Source: Brevipalpus yothersi
Lineage: Eukaryota; Arthropoda; Arachnida; Trombidiformes; Tenuipalpidae
Assembly: GCA_003956705.1 (NCBI GenBank)
Contig: QZCP01000157.1
Span: 97,171-161,170, forward strand
Length of the DNA stretch: 64,000 nucleotides
Direction: 5' to 3'
The position numbers were made by a program, and so were the translations under genes. The notes beneath the pieces were generated by a model. It ran no database searches. It worked only from the letters and a program-made list of their open reading frames with translations, and was not told the origin of the DNA. Positions 45,786 through 55,426 of the stretch are shown here, in pieces (the first letter of the stretch is position 1; each line of letters opens with the position of its first letter).

Positions 45786-45881
45786 ATTGAAAACAAATTT
45801 CATCAAGAGTTGGCTCTGGCCAGAGCGAAGAACAGCCCAGTTCTGTCCATTTTTCTTGAGCGGATGAGGCAATGATGGCAA
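45786..45881 (-). pseudogene. Legumain N-terminal relic
   Basis: Minus-strand reading gives PHPLKKNGQNWAVLRSGQSQ, matching AHPFKKNGQNWAVLVSGSSQ at the start of mature legumain B. The match stops after about 25 codons; the rest of the gene is gone. The upstream flank (to about 46560) still aligns with that of legumain B, so a whole 5' segment was duplicated and truncated. Confidence 0.85.
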
Positions 45882-46631
45882 TAAATTGGATTATCAATGT
45901 ATATTGAGACTACAAATGACTGATCGCGAGTGAGCTATTGTCTCTGCCAGTGAAAATTTCCCACGTTGAGCTTGCAACTCAGAACGAAAAATGATTTATT
46001 ATTGATGAATAATACTTAGCACTCCAAAATTTTGTTGATCTCTCTTATCGTAATCTGTTTCCTAGAATTGAGACAGTATAGCTGCAGTGAAGTTGGAAAA
46101 AGTTGAGCCTCTGATTCCTAGAAGGTGTCTCGATCTCGGTGGATCAAGGTTGAAAAAAGTGATATTTTCGGTGATGGTTAGCCATCGCAATTGCTGAATA
46201 CTTTTACATGGAAATCAGCGAGAACATCAAAAAATTAACCAACAAATGCGGATAAATAAGAACTCATGATACCAATCGAAACAATTATCTAACCAACAGG
46301 GACTGAAAAAACTTTTTTGACGATGAGGTGCTATGCTCTTTTTCAATCGACCAATCGACTTTTTGGAATCAATTTCATCCTGATTCGTTGACATATTCTT
46401 CCTGTTCGACGAAGCGGTTCCTCTTTTGGTGGAACTCAACTCCAGAATTTTGAGCTAGTGATGAGCAACGGCACCAAATTATGAGGTTTCGGTGTTTCTA
46501 GTCCGATAGGGAAGATTATGAGTCAGATCACTTTCGTCTAAAAAGTATGGACTTTCGACTTGAGGTTCTCAGAATTGATTGGATGCAATATAATTCATTT
46601 AATGGCTTACCAGCAAACAATCTGATCGGGA

Positions 46632-46659
46632 GGCGTTATTGACTCGACCCATATTTGAT
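46632..46659 (+). promoter_or_regulatory. Cathepsin B-1 core promoter, degraded TATA box
   Basis: GGCGTTATT box at 46632 followed 19-20 bp later by ATATTTGATC, where the other copies have ATATATAATC. The same block precedes all five cathepsin B genes. The weakened TATA suggests reduced expression of copy 1. Confidence 0.6.
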
Positions 46660-46702
46660 CGAACTCACATTCTGCACAAATCAATGTTTAATTCATTCCA
46701 AG

Positions 46703-48052
46703 ATGTTTCGTTTCGTGTTCTTTGGTCTTCTCTTCGTCGCCACCCATGGCAAATCAACTGTTCCTTCTGGTATTCATCCTCTTTCAGATGAGATGATTAA
46801 CCGTATCAACAGTTTGAACACTACATGGAAGGTGAAAGTTAATTGCTTTAGATTTTCATGGAAGCATAATCAATGAAAAATTTCGTTCCTTCAGGCTGGT
46901 CGTAACTTTGAGCCATCTCAGTTAGACTATGTGAAAAGTTTGCTCGGTGTAATACGAGATGATAATGGGCCTCGACTACCACTCAAGCATATTGAGATCC
47001 GCGATGATATTCCCGATACTTTCGATGCTCGTCAGCAATGGCCAGACTGTTCAAGTATCAAACTGATCCGTGACCAATCTGACTGTGGAAGTAGCTGGGC
47101 TTTCGGTGCAGTTGAATCAATGTCAGATCGTATCTGCATTGCTTCTGGCGGCAAGACTCAAGTTAACATCTCTGCTGAAGATTTGGTACTTGCTACGCTC
47201 AACTGAATAGGTGGGACAAATAATGGTGATTAATTTTATTCTTAGATATCATGCTGCGATTTCTGTGGAGATGGATGCCAAGGAGGCTATTCAAGTTTCG
47301 CTTGGCAATACTGGGCTAACTCAGGAATTGTTACTGGTGACCTTTACCATGGAGGCGGATGTCGACCATACTCAATCAAGCCTGTCCATCATGCTCATGA
47401 AATTGCTCCAACTCCATCATGTAATCATACATGTCAATCTGGTTATCCCAAGACATACAAGCAAGATTTATATTTTGGTTTGGATCCTTTCGTCCTTCCA
47501 TCAGATGTGAAAACTATCCAGATCGAGATCATGATCTATGGTCCTGTTGAAGCTCTTTTCCAAGTTTACGCTGATTTTCCATTTTACAAATCAGGTGAGT
47601 AAATTTCATTGTTTCTTCTGATCAGATAGTGAAAATAAATCTTTTTGGCGTTTGATTTATTTTCTAGGCGTTTACGTTAGACAATCTGACCATTTGCTCG
47701 GAGACCATGCAATCAGACTCATCGGATGGGGAACTGAGAATGGAACTGATTATTGGTATGTTAATTTGTTCGATTATTTCAATAGCTTCAGTCCAAGAAC
47801 TACAAAATCACAATTTATTTTGTCTTCGTGTTCCTCCAAGGTTGGCTGCCAATTCTTGGGGTACTGACTGGGGTCAAAATGGTAAGTAAAAAAATTTGGT
47901 ACTAGATCAATTCACACTAGTAATCACATTCAATCAACTAATGAAAAAATACAATGTCTATTATTTTTTCATCAGGTTTATTCAAGATCAGACGTGGAAC
48001 AGATGAGTGCAATATCGAGGATGATGTCAATGCTGGTTTACCACGCCTTTAA
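46703..48052 (+). CDS. Cathepsin B-1, catalytic Cys replaced by Ser
   Basis: Six exons: 46703-46831, 46895-47185, 47246-47594, 47668-47755, 47841-47881, 47976-48052; 324 residues, frame open throughout. Signal peptide MFRFVFFGLLFVATHG, propeptide, mature C1A domain from about DIPDTFDARQQWPDCSSIKL. The active-site motif reads DCGSSWAF: TGT GGA AGT AGC, so residue 110 is Ser where cathepsin B has the nucleophilic Cys. His (GDHAIRLIGWG, about 270) and Asn (AANSWG, about 290) remain. NGPVE is YGPVE. The gene is otherwise intact, so it may be a pseudoenzyme (decoy or inhibitor sink) or an early pseudogene. An apparent stop after AEDL is inside intron 2, which starts GTACTT. AATAAA at 48103-48108. 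Confidence 0.92.
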
Positions 48053-48496
48053 TTGGTTGAACTGACCATCAGTCCAAACATATGTGTATATGTTTATCGA
48101 GCAATAAATTTCTGAATTTTCGAATTTCAGATTGAATTAGAATTTGTTTGAGGAAATTTCGAAAAATTCATCGGAATTATGACCTCTCCACTCTAAATTA
48201 TTTCCTTGAAGTATGTCTTCCCCTTATCGTGGCGAGCGAAAGAGAGAACTCAGTTCTGTCATAGGTATTGTGATTGGAAATTGATTATCATCATTGCCAA
48301 TACAATGTAACCTTAAATCAATTATGGTAATGATGGTACAGAGCATCTTAAGAATTCTAGTGAGAGATCTGGAACTCAAGAGAGAGAGAGAGCGAAAGTT
48401 CTTGTAAGCGGTTCTTATCATGCTTTCATCCATTTCCTGAGAAATAGGAGAGTCATGACAATTTTTTTTCGAAAAATTACACTTCTATCCTAGATC

Positions 48497-48615
48497 AAGT
48501 GCATAAGATGTGCAACAAGTTGCTATTCCATTGGAACACATATTACAATGCCTCAAAGTTCAAGAGACTTTTCTTGTACATTATTTCTAACGAAGCAACA
48601 TTAGCAGATTCGATG
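48497..48615 (+). pseudogene. Legumain catalytic-region relic
   Basis: The + strand reading resembles legumain around the active-site Cys: KMCNKLLFHWNTYYNAS corresponds to QMYNKLLFYLDTCYSAS of legumain A, and the following ISNEATLADSM matches the ISIYATTSANST region. The Cys is replaced and the frame is broken. The same relic recurs at about 60125-60240. Confidence 0.75.
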
Positions 48616-48964
48616 TAGGAGTTGAATTTTAATTTCATCATTCATTCATTTATTCATGTATTGAAGGAGGGTGCATTACAGTACAGCTCTGATCTGACCA
48701 TAAGTTAAAAAGAAAGAAAAGATTTCAGTGTCATAACTTTATTTTAGGGGACACTCTTCAAACGAAATAGTTGATCGAGGAGATTCACCTAGATTGTATT
48801 GATTAACTTCGTTGCACATTCGATTCTAATTGTTTCAATCACATCAGCTACAATAATCCAGAATTCATACACAATTTACTAGTATTCTCTTGAGGCATGA
48901 AGTTAGTGAGACCCAGTTAGAAAGAAGAACGCAAAATATGCAGATCTTTTGTATTTCATTAAGA

Positions 48965-49160
48965 AATATCGACCGGTCGATATTGCTGAGAGATTAAAAG
49001 CTGACGATCTTGTTAGTTGATTTGTGGAAACTGATAAAAGTATTAGTGCATAACGTGGCAAGTGATTGATCTATTTCTCTGAACAGCCTTGTCCTTAGAG
49101 AACTCAGAGTCCTCTAAAACAGAGATGTTGGAAAACAGATTGAACAGATCATAATAGTCA
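48965..49160 (-). pseudogene. Legumain C-terminal relic
   Basis: Minus-strand remnant matching the segment of legumains B/C that codes the helix before HLCSKG (AREYAHQSV...). Better preserved in the parallel copy at 60512-60810. The immediately following DNA (49310-49345) matches the legumain C promoter region near 57745-57790. Confidence 0.65.
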
Positions 49161-49667
49161 CGAGATTAAACCTGGAATTCATTCACACTCACTACCTAAG
49201 CAGTCGAATTCTATGAAACCTGGAACTTGAAATGTACTCGTGTGCTCAATGGGGAGAAAGCTTGCTCCAAAGATCATCACAAAAAGATGTCAAAAAAGTT
49301 GCATGAACAAATTCTAATATATAAGTTTATAATTTATAAATAAAAAGATGACCAATAGTATCATTTTGCATTTAGAAGATCGACTAACAAGTCTTTCTAC
49401 AAAGGTTGATCTGAAACTGGAAAGTTGGGGGCATAGGCTGAACAAAATGAAATTTTGTCACAAAAAATTTCAGCAAATGTTTTTGAGTGCATGTTACGAC
49501 TGATCAAGTTAACAATGTTTAGTTGCTCTTGAATTCTGGACGAATCAATAATAACATCTGACGACTGATCTGCGAACTAATGTACTTGGAAGTATTGTGA
49601 TCGAATTATCACACTTATCCAGACCAACACGAAAACAGTGTGCCATGAAGGAACAACTCGACAGAGG

Positions 49668-49693
49668 GGCGTTATTATCCAACCAATATATAA
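49668..49693 (+). promoter_or_regulatory. Cathepsin B-2 core promoter
   Basis: GGCGTTATTA at 49668-49677 and TATATAA at 49687-49693, 58 bp before the ATG at 49745. A conserved spacing of 19 bp between box and TATA is shared with the other copies. Confidence 0.75.
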
Positions 49694-49744
49694 TCGAATA
49701 CTCTGTTCACTCAGATCAACAATCGTGATCGATTTCATCCTAAG

Positions 49745-51087
49745 ATGCTTCTTTTTGTGGTCTTTGGTCTTCTCTTCTTAGCCACCTATGGCAAACAGAT
49801 GGTTCCTTCCGAAATACATCCTCTTTCAGATGAGATGATTAACCGTATCAACAGTTTGAACACTACATGGAAGGTAAGAGTTTATTGCTTTAGATTTTCA
49901 TGAAATCATGAATCAATGGAAAATATCGCTCCTTCAGGCTGGTCGTTACTTTGAGCCATCTCAATTAGACTATGTGAAAAGTTTGCTCGGTGTAATACGC
50001 GATAATAATGGCCCTCGACTACCACTCAAGCATATTGAGATCCGTGATGATATTCCCGATACTTTCGATGCTCGTCAGCAATGGCCAGACTGTTCAAGTA
50101 TCAAACTGATACGTGACCAATCTAACTGTAGAAGCTGCTGGGCTTTCGGTGCTGTTGAATCAATGTCAGATCGCATCTGCATTGCTTCCGGAGGCAAGAC
50201 TCAAGTTAACATCTCGGCTGAAGATTTGGTACTTGCTACCCTCAACTCACTAGATGGGACAAATAATGATGAATAATTCTTTACTTAGATCTCATGCTGT
50301 TATACCTGTGGATATGGATGTAAAGGAGGTTATCCAAGTGATGCTTGGCAACACTGGGTTAAATCAGGAATTGTTACTGGTGACCTTTACCATGGAGGCG
50401 GATGTCGACCATACTCAATCAAGCCTGTCCATCATGCTCATGAAACTGCTCCAACTCCACCATGTAACCAGATGTGCCAATCTGGTTATCCCAAGACATA
50501 CCAGCAAGATCTATATTACGGTAGCGATGCCTACGTCCTCCCAATAGATGTGAAAACTATTCAAACCGAAATCATGACCAATGGTCCAGTTGAGGCTGAT
50601 TTCCAAGTTTTTGCTGATTTTCTATCTTACAAATCAGGTGAGTGAATTTCGTTGTTTCCTCTGATCAGATTGTGAAAATAAATTTTTTCGGTGTTTGATC
50701 TATTCCCTAGGTGTTTACATCAGACAATCTGACGATCCGCTTGGAGTTCATGCAATCAGACTCATCGGATGGGGAACTGAGAATGGAGTTGATTATTGGT
50801 TTGTTAATCTTTTCGATCGTTTCAATAGCTTCAGAAATATCCAATTTATTTTGTCTTTGTGTTCCTCCAAAGGTTGGCTGCCAACTCCTGGGGTACTGAC
50901 TGGGGTCTAAATGGTAAGAAGAAAAAATTTTGATGCTAGATAAACTTACACCAGTGACCACATTCAATCAAGTAATGCAAAAATACAATGTCTACAATTT
51001 TCTTCATCAGGTTTATTCAAGATCAGACGTGGAACAGATGAGTGTCAAATCGAAGATGATGTCAATGCTGGTTTACCGCGTCTTTAA
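49745..51087 (+). CDS. Cathepsin B-2
   Basis: Six exons: 49745-49873, 49938-50228, 50289-50637, 50711-50798, 50873-50913, 51011-51087; 324 residues. Same exon lengths as the other copies (129, 291, 349, 88, 41, 77). Signal peptide MLLFVVFGLLFLATYG. Active-site motif NCRSCWAF keeps the nucleophilic Cys but has Arg for the Gly two residues before it. His (GVHAIRLIGWG) and Asn (AANSWG) are present. A shortened occluding loop retains the His pair (KPVHHAHE). Intron 4 begins GTTTGT rather than GTATGT. The usual AATAAA block after the stop is missing: homology with copies 1 and 4 breaks off just after ACATATG at about 51120. Confidence 0.92.
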
Positions 51088-52149
51088 TAGGTTGAACTGA
51101 CCATCAGTCCAAACATATGTTTTTTCCAGAAATTTGGTCGCAATTATGATCCTTCTACTATTAATTTCCTTTCTTCTTGAAATATTTCTTCTACCAATCG
51201 TTTCGAGAAAGAAAGAGAGAACTCAGCTCTATCATAAGTATTGTAATTGAAAATGTTGCAGCATGTTTAAAGAGATATCAGTTAATCATGCTTGCTAATT
51301 GGTTTCATCCAAAACACTGCGAGCTTTATCATAAATCGATTAATCTGTTCTGATTTCTATCTACAAGTGAACAGGGAGTATGATAATGATGGCGCAGAAC
51401 ATCTTAAAAGATCTAGAACTGGAAATAGAGAGTGAAAAAGTTCTTGAAAGCGATTCTCATCATACTTTCTTCTCTTTCCAACCCCGATGAAGTGGTAATA
51501 TCATCGTAATCATAACAAACATCATCTTGAAATTCTGATATTTTTTCACACTGAACACCTGAGCAGTCGAATTCTATCGAATCTGGCACTTTAAATGTAC
51601 TTGAGTGCTCGTTGGGAAGCAAAGCTTGTCTCAAAGATCATCGCAAAATTATGTTAAAAAAGCTGCATGAACAACATCCCAGCTCATTGAGAAAAAATCA
51701 GAGAATCTGATCATGATAACTGAATTTTGTTCTAATTTATAAATAAAAGGATGACCGATAATATCATTTTGCATTTAGGGAGTCGACTTCCGAATCTCTC
51801 TTCAGACTTGAACCTAGAACTGGTAAAGTTGGATGACATAGGCTGAATAAAATGAAATTTGGTAACAAAAAATTTCAGCAAATGTTTTTGAGTGCACGTT
51901 ACGACTGATCAAGTTAACAATATTCAGTTGCTCTTGAATTCTTGACAAATTGATAATAACATCCAACAACTGATCTGCGAACTAATGCACTTGAAAGTAT
52001 TGTGATCGAATCATCACATTTATCCTGATCAACACGGAAACAACATATAATAAAGAAACAACTTGACTGAAGGGCGTTATTAATCGACCCATATATAATC
52101 GAACCCTCAGTTCACTCAGATCTACAGTCGTGATCGATTTCATCTTAAG
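51088..52149. other. Spacer between cathepsin B-2 and B-3, with legumain promoter relic
   Basis: Aligns in part with the spacers before cathepsin B-2 and B-5 (for example 51541-51690 with 49180-49300 and 60985-61130). The stretch near 51715-51750 matches the legumain C upstream region. No intact gene. Confidence 0.65.
52073..52098 (+). promoter_or_regulatory. Cathepsin B-3 core promoter
   Basis: GGCGTTATTA starting at 52073 and TATATAA at 52092-52098, followed by CTCAGTTCACTCAG, which contains arthropod-type TCAGT initiator sequence. Confidence 0.75.
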
Positions 52150-53489
52150 ATGCTTCCTTTTGTTATCTTTGGTCTTCTTTTCTTAGCCACCTATGGCGAA
52201 CAGATAGTTCCTTCCGAAATACATCTTCTTTCAGATGAGATGATTAACCATATCAACAGTTTGGACCTTACATGGAAGGTAAGAGTTTATTGCTTTAGAT
52301 TTTCATGAAATCATGAATGAATGGAAAATTTCGTTCCTTCAGGCTGGTCGTAACTTTGAGCCATCTCAGTTGGACTATGTGAAAAGTTTGCTCGGTGTAA
52401 TACGAGATGATAATAAGCCTCGACTACCACTCAAGCATATTGAGATCCGTGATGATATTCCCGATACTTTCGATGCTCGTCAGCAATGGCCAAACTGTTC
52501 AAGTATCAAACTGATACGTGACCAATCCAACTGTAGAAGTAGCTGGGCTTTCGGTGCAGTAGAAACAATGTCAGATCGTATCTGCATTGCTTCTGGGGGT
52601 AAGACCCAAGTTAACATCTCTGCTGAAGATTTGGTATTTACAACATCAGCTTAATTGGTGAAACAAATAATGATGATTTATTCTCTCCCTAGATCTCATG
52701 CTGTGATTCCTGTGGAAATGGATGCCAAGGTGGTCTTCCGGGTCAAGCCTGGCAGTGGTGGGTTGAAGCTGGACTTGTAACCGATGACCTTTACCACGGG
52801 GGTGGATGTCGACCATACTCGATCAAACCTGACCATCATACTCATAAAATAGCTCCAACTCCAGTTTGTAATCAGACGTGCCAGTCTGGCTATCCCAAGA
52901 CATACGAGAAAGATTTGTACTAGGGTAATTCTGCTTACATCGTTCCATCAGATGTGAAATCTATTCAATCCGATATCATGACCAATGGTCCAGTTGAAGC
53001 TGATTTCGATGTTTATTCTGATTTCCCATCTTATAAATCAGGTTAGTCAATTTTTCAGTTTGTGCGATCAGCTAACGAACACAAATCTTGCCTATTCTGT
53101 TCTTTTCGTTTTTTAGGAGTTTACATTAGACAATCTGACGATAAACTTGGAATGCATGCAATTAGATTCATTGGATGGGGGACTGAAAATGGAGTCGATT
53201 ACTGGTATGCTGACCTCTCTAGCATTTCCTGTTCGATGAAGACTAAGAGAGAAATTTTTATTCTTTTCGTTTCTATCATCTTACATAGGTTGGTTGCCAA
53301 TTCTTGGGGCGCTGACTGGGGTGACCATGGTAAGTTGGAAAACAGTTTGATTTTAGATCAACACTATGATCACTGACAATCAAGTAATGATGCATCTATC
53401 TTTCATCATCAGGGTTGTTCAAAATCAGACGTGGAACAGATGAATGCAGAATCGAACAAGATATCGAAGCAGGTTTACCACGTATTTAG
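52150..53489 (+). pseudogene. Cathepsin B-3, Cys-to-Ser and premature stop
   Basis: Six exons with the family lengths: 52150-52278, 52343-52633, 52693-53041, 53117-53204, 53289-53329, 53413-53489. Two lesions: the active-site motif reads NCRSSWAF (catalytic Cys to Ser), and codon 217 is TAG (52921-52923) where the close paralogue B-5 has TGG (LYWGN). All splice sites remain GT...AG (intron 3 donor GTTAGT) and the frame is otherwise open, so inactivation is recent. If translated it would stop before the catalytic His. Closest relative in the window is B-5. AATAAA at 53555-53560. Confidence 0.9.
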
Positions 53490-54091
53490 AGTGCCCATCA
53501 TGAAATGATTTGCTGACAAGTAAGAACATTTGCGTGTATGCATGTTCTTGAAACAATAAATTTGAATTTCGACTTTAAATTGAATTTGGAGTGTTTTGAA
53601 GAGATTTGCGCAGCCATAAAATTTAGTCAGAGCAGATTTTTTTCGAATATTAACTTATTCATTTGATCACAATCAGCACTCCATTTTGTTAGAATGTTTG
53701 ATGGTTTGCTGTGGTAGTTGATCCTTTGGAGCAAAATAAATGGCCAATTCACCATCCAATCTAACTGTGTAAACTGTCAAAAATTCAACAGGTACATTGT
53801 TACGTTTCCATTCGATGAATGCACTTCCATGATCAATAATCTCCACAGTTTGGGCATTCCGAATTCATTATGCAATCCATTACAACATAGAATATCCAGT
53901 TTAAATGATGTTGGTGGTCTTTATCAAGAATCCAGGGACAAATTCATCCATCCAACCTTCCATAATGTGCAACGGAAAGCAAAGAAAAAAAGCCTATAAG
54001 ATTTCGCGAACTCGAGGTCAAGTTCAAGAGTTTATCCTACTGTAGCCTTTTGGAATAGATTTGAGTTGAATATTTTATTCGAATGAATTGC
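53490..54091. other. Cathepsin B-3 3' flank, Ig relic and unknown open frame
   Basis: 53490-53737 is a copy of the DNA after cathepsin B-5 (62959-63205). After the breakpoint there is an 85-90-codon + strand open frame (53718-53999) with CVNCQKFNRYIVTFPFDECT; I do not recognise it. Confidence 0.55.
53673..53737 (-). pseudogene. 3'-terminal relic of the Ig/TM gene
   Basis: Matches the last about 20 codons and stop of Ig gene C at 63142-63205 (QPPQQTIEHSSKMEC region) together with the shared flank. The rest of the gene is absent, so a duplication breakpoint lies near 53737. Confidence 0.8.
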
Positions 54092-55426
54092 TCATAGAAT
54101 TTGCTCATATTTTTTCGATGAAATCATAGATGTACATGCATCAGCAAGTTCTGAGTTCACAAGTAAACAGCTTTCCGCGAGGTCAGTTGCTCTCAGTTCC
54201 TCAGCAATATTGACCATGGCATGTAGATACTTGGCTGTGTAAGGATTCTTGGCAAGATTGAAGCAGTGGGAATTGAAAGTACGAATTAGCTTCATCGAAC
54301 AATCATGACGAGTGATTGGCGTACTCCTCTGGTCAACCATGTCCTCTGAGAACTCACAGTGTCCCTTCGAACAAAGATGCTGGACAACAGATCGAACGGA
54401 TTGATGGGCATATTCACGAGCTTTGATCATGAGGTCCAATTTCTCCTGAAGTTTCGGTCTCTCTTCATCAGAAGCTCGAGCAATTTTCATTTTGAGAAGA
54501 TGAAGAGGAGCTTCTCGCTTGTCTGTTGGATCATCACACTTTTTTATCGGATTTGGCTTCGGAGGCGGATTAACGGAACCAAAAAAGGCAGATAAAGGCC
54601 TGTCACCAATGGTGAGGTCACCATACTCATGTGGAGTGCTCAAATCAGTGTCGTTTTTGACAAGACGGAATTGTTGCTCCACTGTTTCATCACCAAAATC
54701 TTTGCCCACATCAGAATCAATCATCCATCCGATACTGTATTGTGATGCAATACAAGCATCATTGATAACATCGCAGAAGCAATTCCATGCTGGCTCGGTA
54801 GAATTGGCCGATGTTGTCGCATAAACAGAGATGTTGTTTGGCAAAATTCCTTCAAACATGGAACCAGATTCACATGTGTCTAAATAGAAGAGCAATTCGT
54901 TGTACATTTTTTTCTCATGCATTTCCTTGAGGGTCGCAATGAGGACATCAGCAGATAACATATCATTTGGAAAGAGAATCGTCAGAGGACCACCATGATC
55001 GGTGAAGTATATGAAAACATTATCATCAGGACCACTTTCGAGAACTTTTCCACCTTCCGCTTTCAATTCTGGATCACCGAGTAGAACTTTCATAAAGTTC
55101 TCTGGAGTAACATCTTTACCAATGTAGTTCTTAATCACTCCTTGATAGACATCAGTACCATTTGGTTGATTGATGAGTGTACCAGGATTTGGGTTTTCCT
55201 CATCATAGGCTACGTCATCATACATCATTACAATTATATTGGACTGAGGAATTCCATGGGCTACCATATCATGGTAAGCGTGACAAACGTTAGCTTGATC
55301 AACATAGTTGTAGAATTGACTAGAGCCAGACACAAGAACAGCCCAATTCTGTCCATTTTTCTTGAACGGATGAGCGAAGCTTATGCTGAAATTTACAACT
55401 AAAAGAACGATAATAAAAGACTTCAT
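54092..55426 (-). CDS. Legumain (C13) B
   Basis: Intronless, 444 residues. Signal peptide MKSFIIVLLVVNFSISFA. Canonical catalytic residues: His in YFTDHGGP (about 144) and Cys in LDTCESGSMF (about 185), the standard legumain ESGS version. Other family blocks: VCHAYHDMVAHGIPQSNIIV, NQPNGTDVYQGV, GDPELKAEGGKVLESGPDDN, and the complete C-terminal domain (HLCSKGHCEFSEDMVDQRST, RHDCSMKLIRTFNSHCFNL). About 75-80% similar to A by eye, on the opposite strand. Likely secreted/lysosomal digestive asparaginyl endopeptidase, which can also process cathepsin zymogens. Its 5' flank is duplicated at 45880-46560. Confidence 0.95.
   Translation of the reverse strand: MKSFIIVLLVVNFSISFAHPFKKNGQNWAVLVSGSSQFYNYVDQANVCHAYHDMVAHGIPQSNIIVMMYDDVAYDEENPNPGTLINQPNGTDVYQGVIKNYIGKDVTPENFMKVLLGDPELKAEGGKVLESGPDDNVFIYFTDHGGPLTILFPNDMLSADVLIATLKEMHEKKMYNELLFYLDTCESGSMFEGILPNNISVYATTSANSTEPAWNCFCDVINDACIASQYSIGWMIDSDVGKDFGDETVEQQFRLVKNDTDLSTPHEYGDLTIGDRPLSAFFGSVNPPPKPNPIKKCDDPTDKREAPLHLLKMKIARASDEERPKLQEKLDLMIKAREYAHQSVRSVVQHLCSKGHCEFSEDMVDQRSTPITRHDCSMKLIRTFNSHCFNLAKNPYTAKYLHAMVNIAEELRATDLAESCLLVNSELADACTSMISSKKYEQIL

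Larger units (their letters stand above)
45527..46702. other. Spacer carrying a legumain 5' relic and cathepsin B-1 promoter
   Basis: From about 45786 to 46560 this is a diverged copy of 55340-56220, that is, the first codons of legumain B and its upstream region in the same orientation. The last 100 bases are the cathepsin B-1 promoter. Confidence 0.75.
48053..49744. other. Spacer with legumain relics, copy 1 of a duplicated block
   Basis: From about 48130 to 49740 this aligns with 59830-61605, including shared non-coding stretches (GGGTGCATTACAGTACAGCT-like near 48668). It contains legumain fragments on both strands and ends in the cathepsin B-2 promoter. Confidence 0.75.

Noticed and set aside
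47186..47245. Apparent stop codon after AEDL in each cathepsin B suggesting truncated genes
   Set aside because: Each lies in intron 2 (GTACTT/GTATTT donor, TTAG/CTAG/TCAG acceptor); all copies show the same intron, so it is not a lesion.
47211..47510. Separate open frame of about 100 codons downstream of the first cathepsin B exons, recurring at 50254-50547 and 58777-59217
   Set aside because: It is the wrong frame of exon 3. Splicing from AEDL to ISCC restores the cathepsin B frame, and the recurrence only reflects the duplicated exon.
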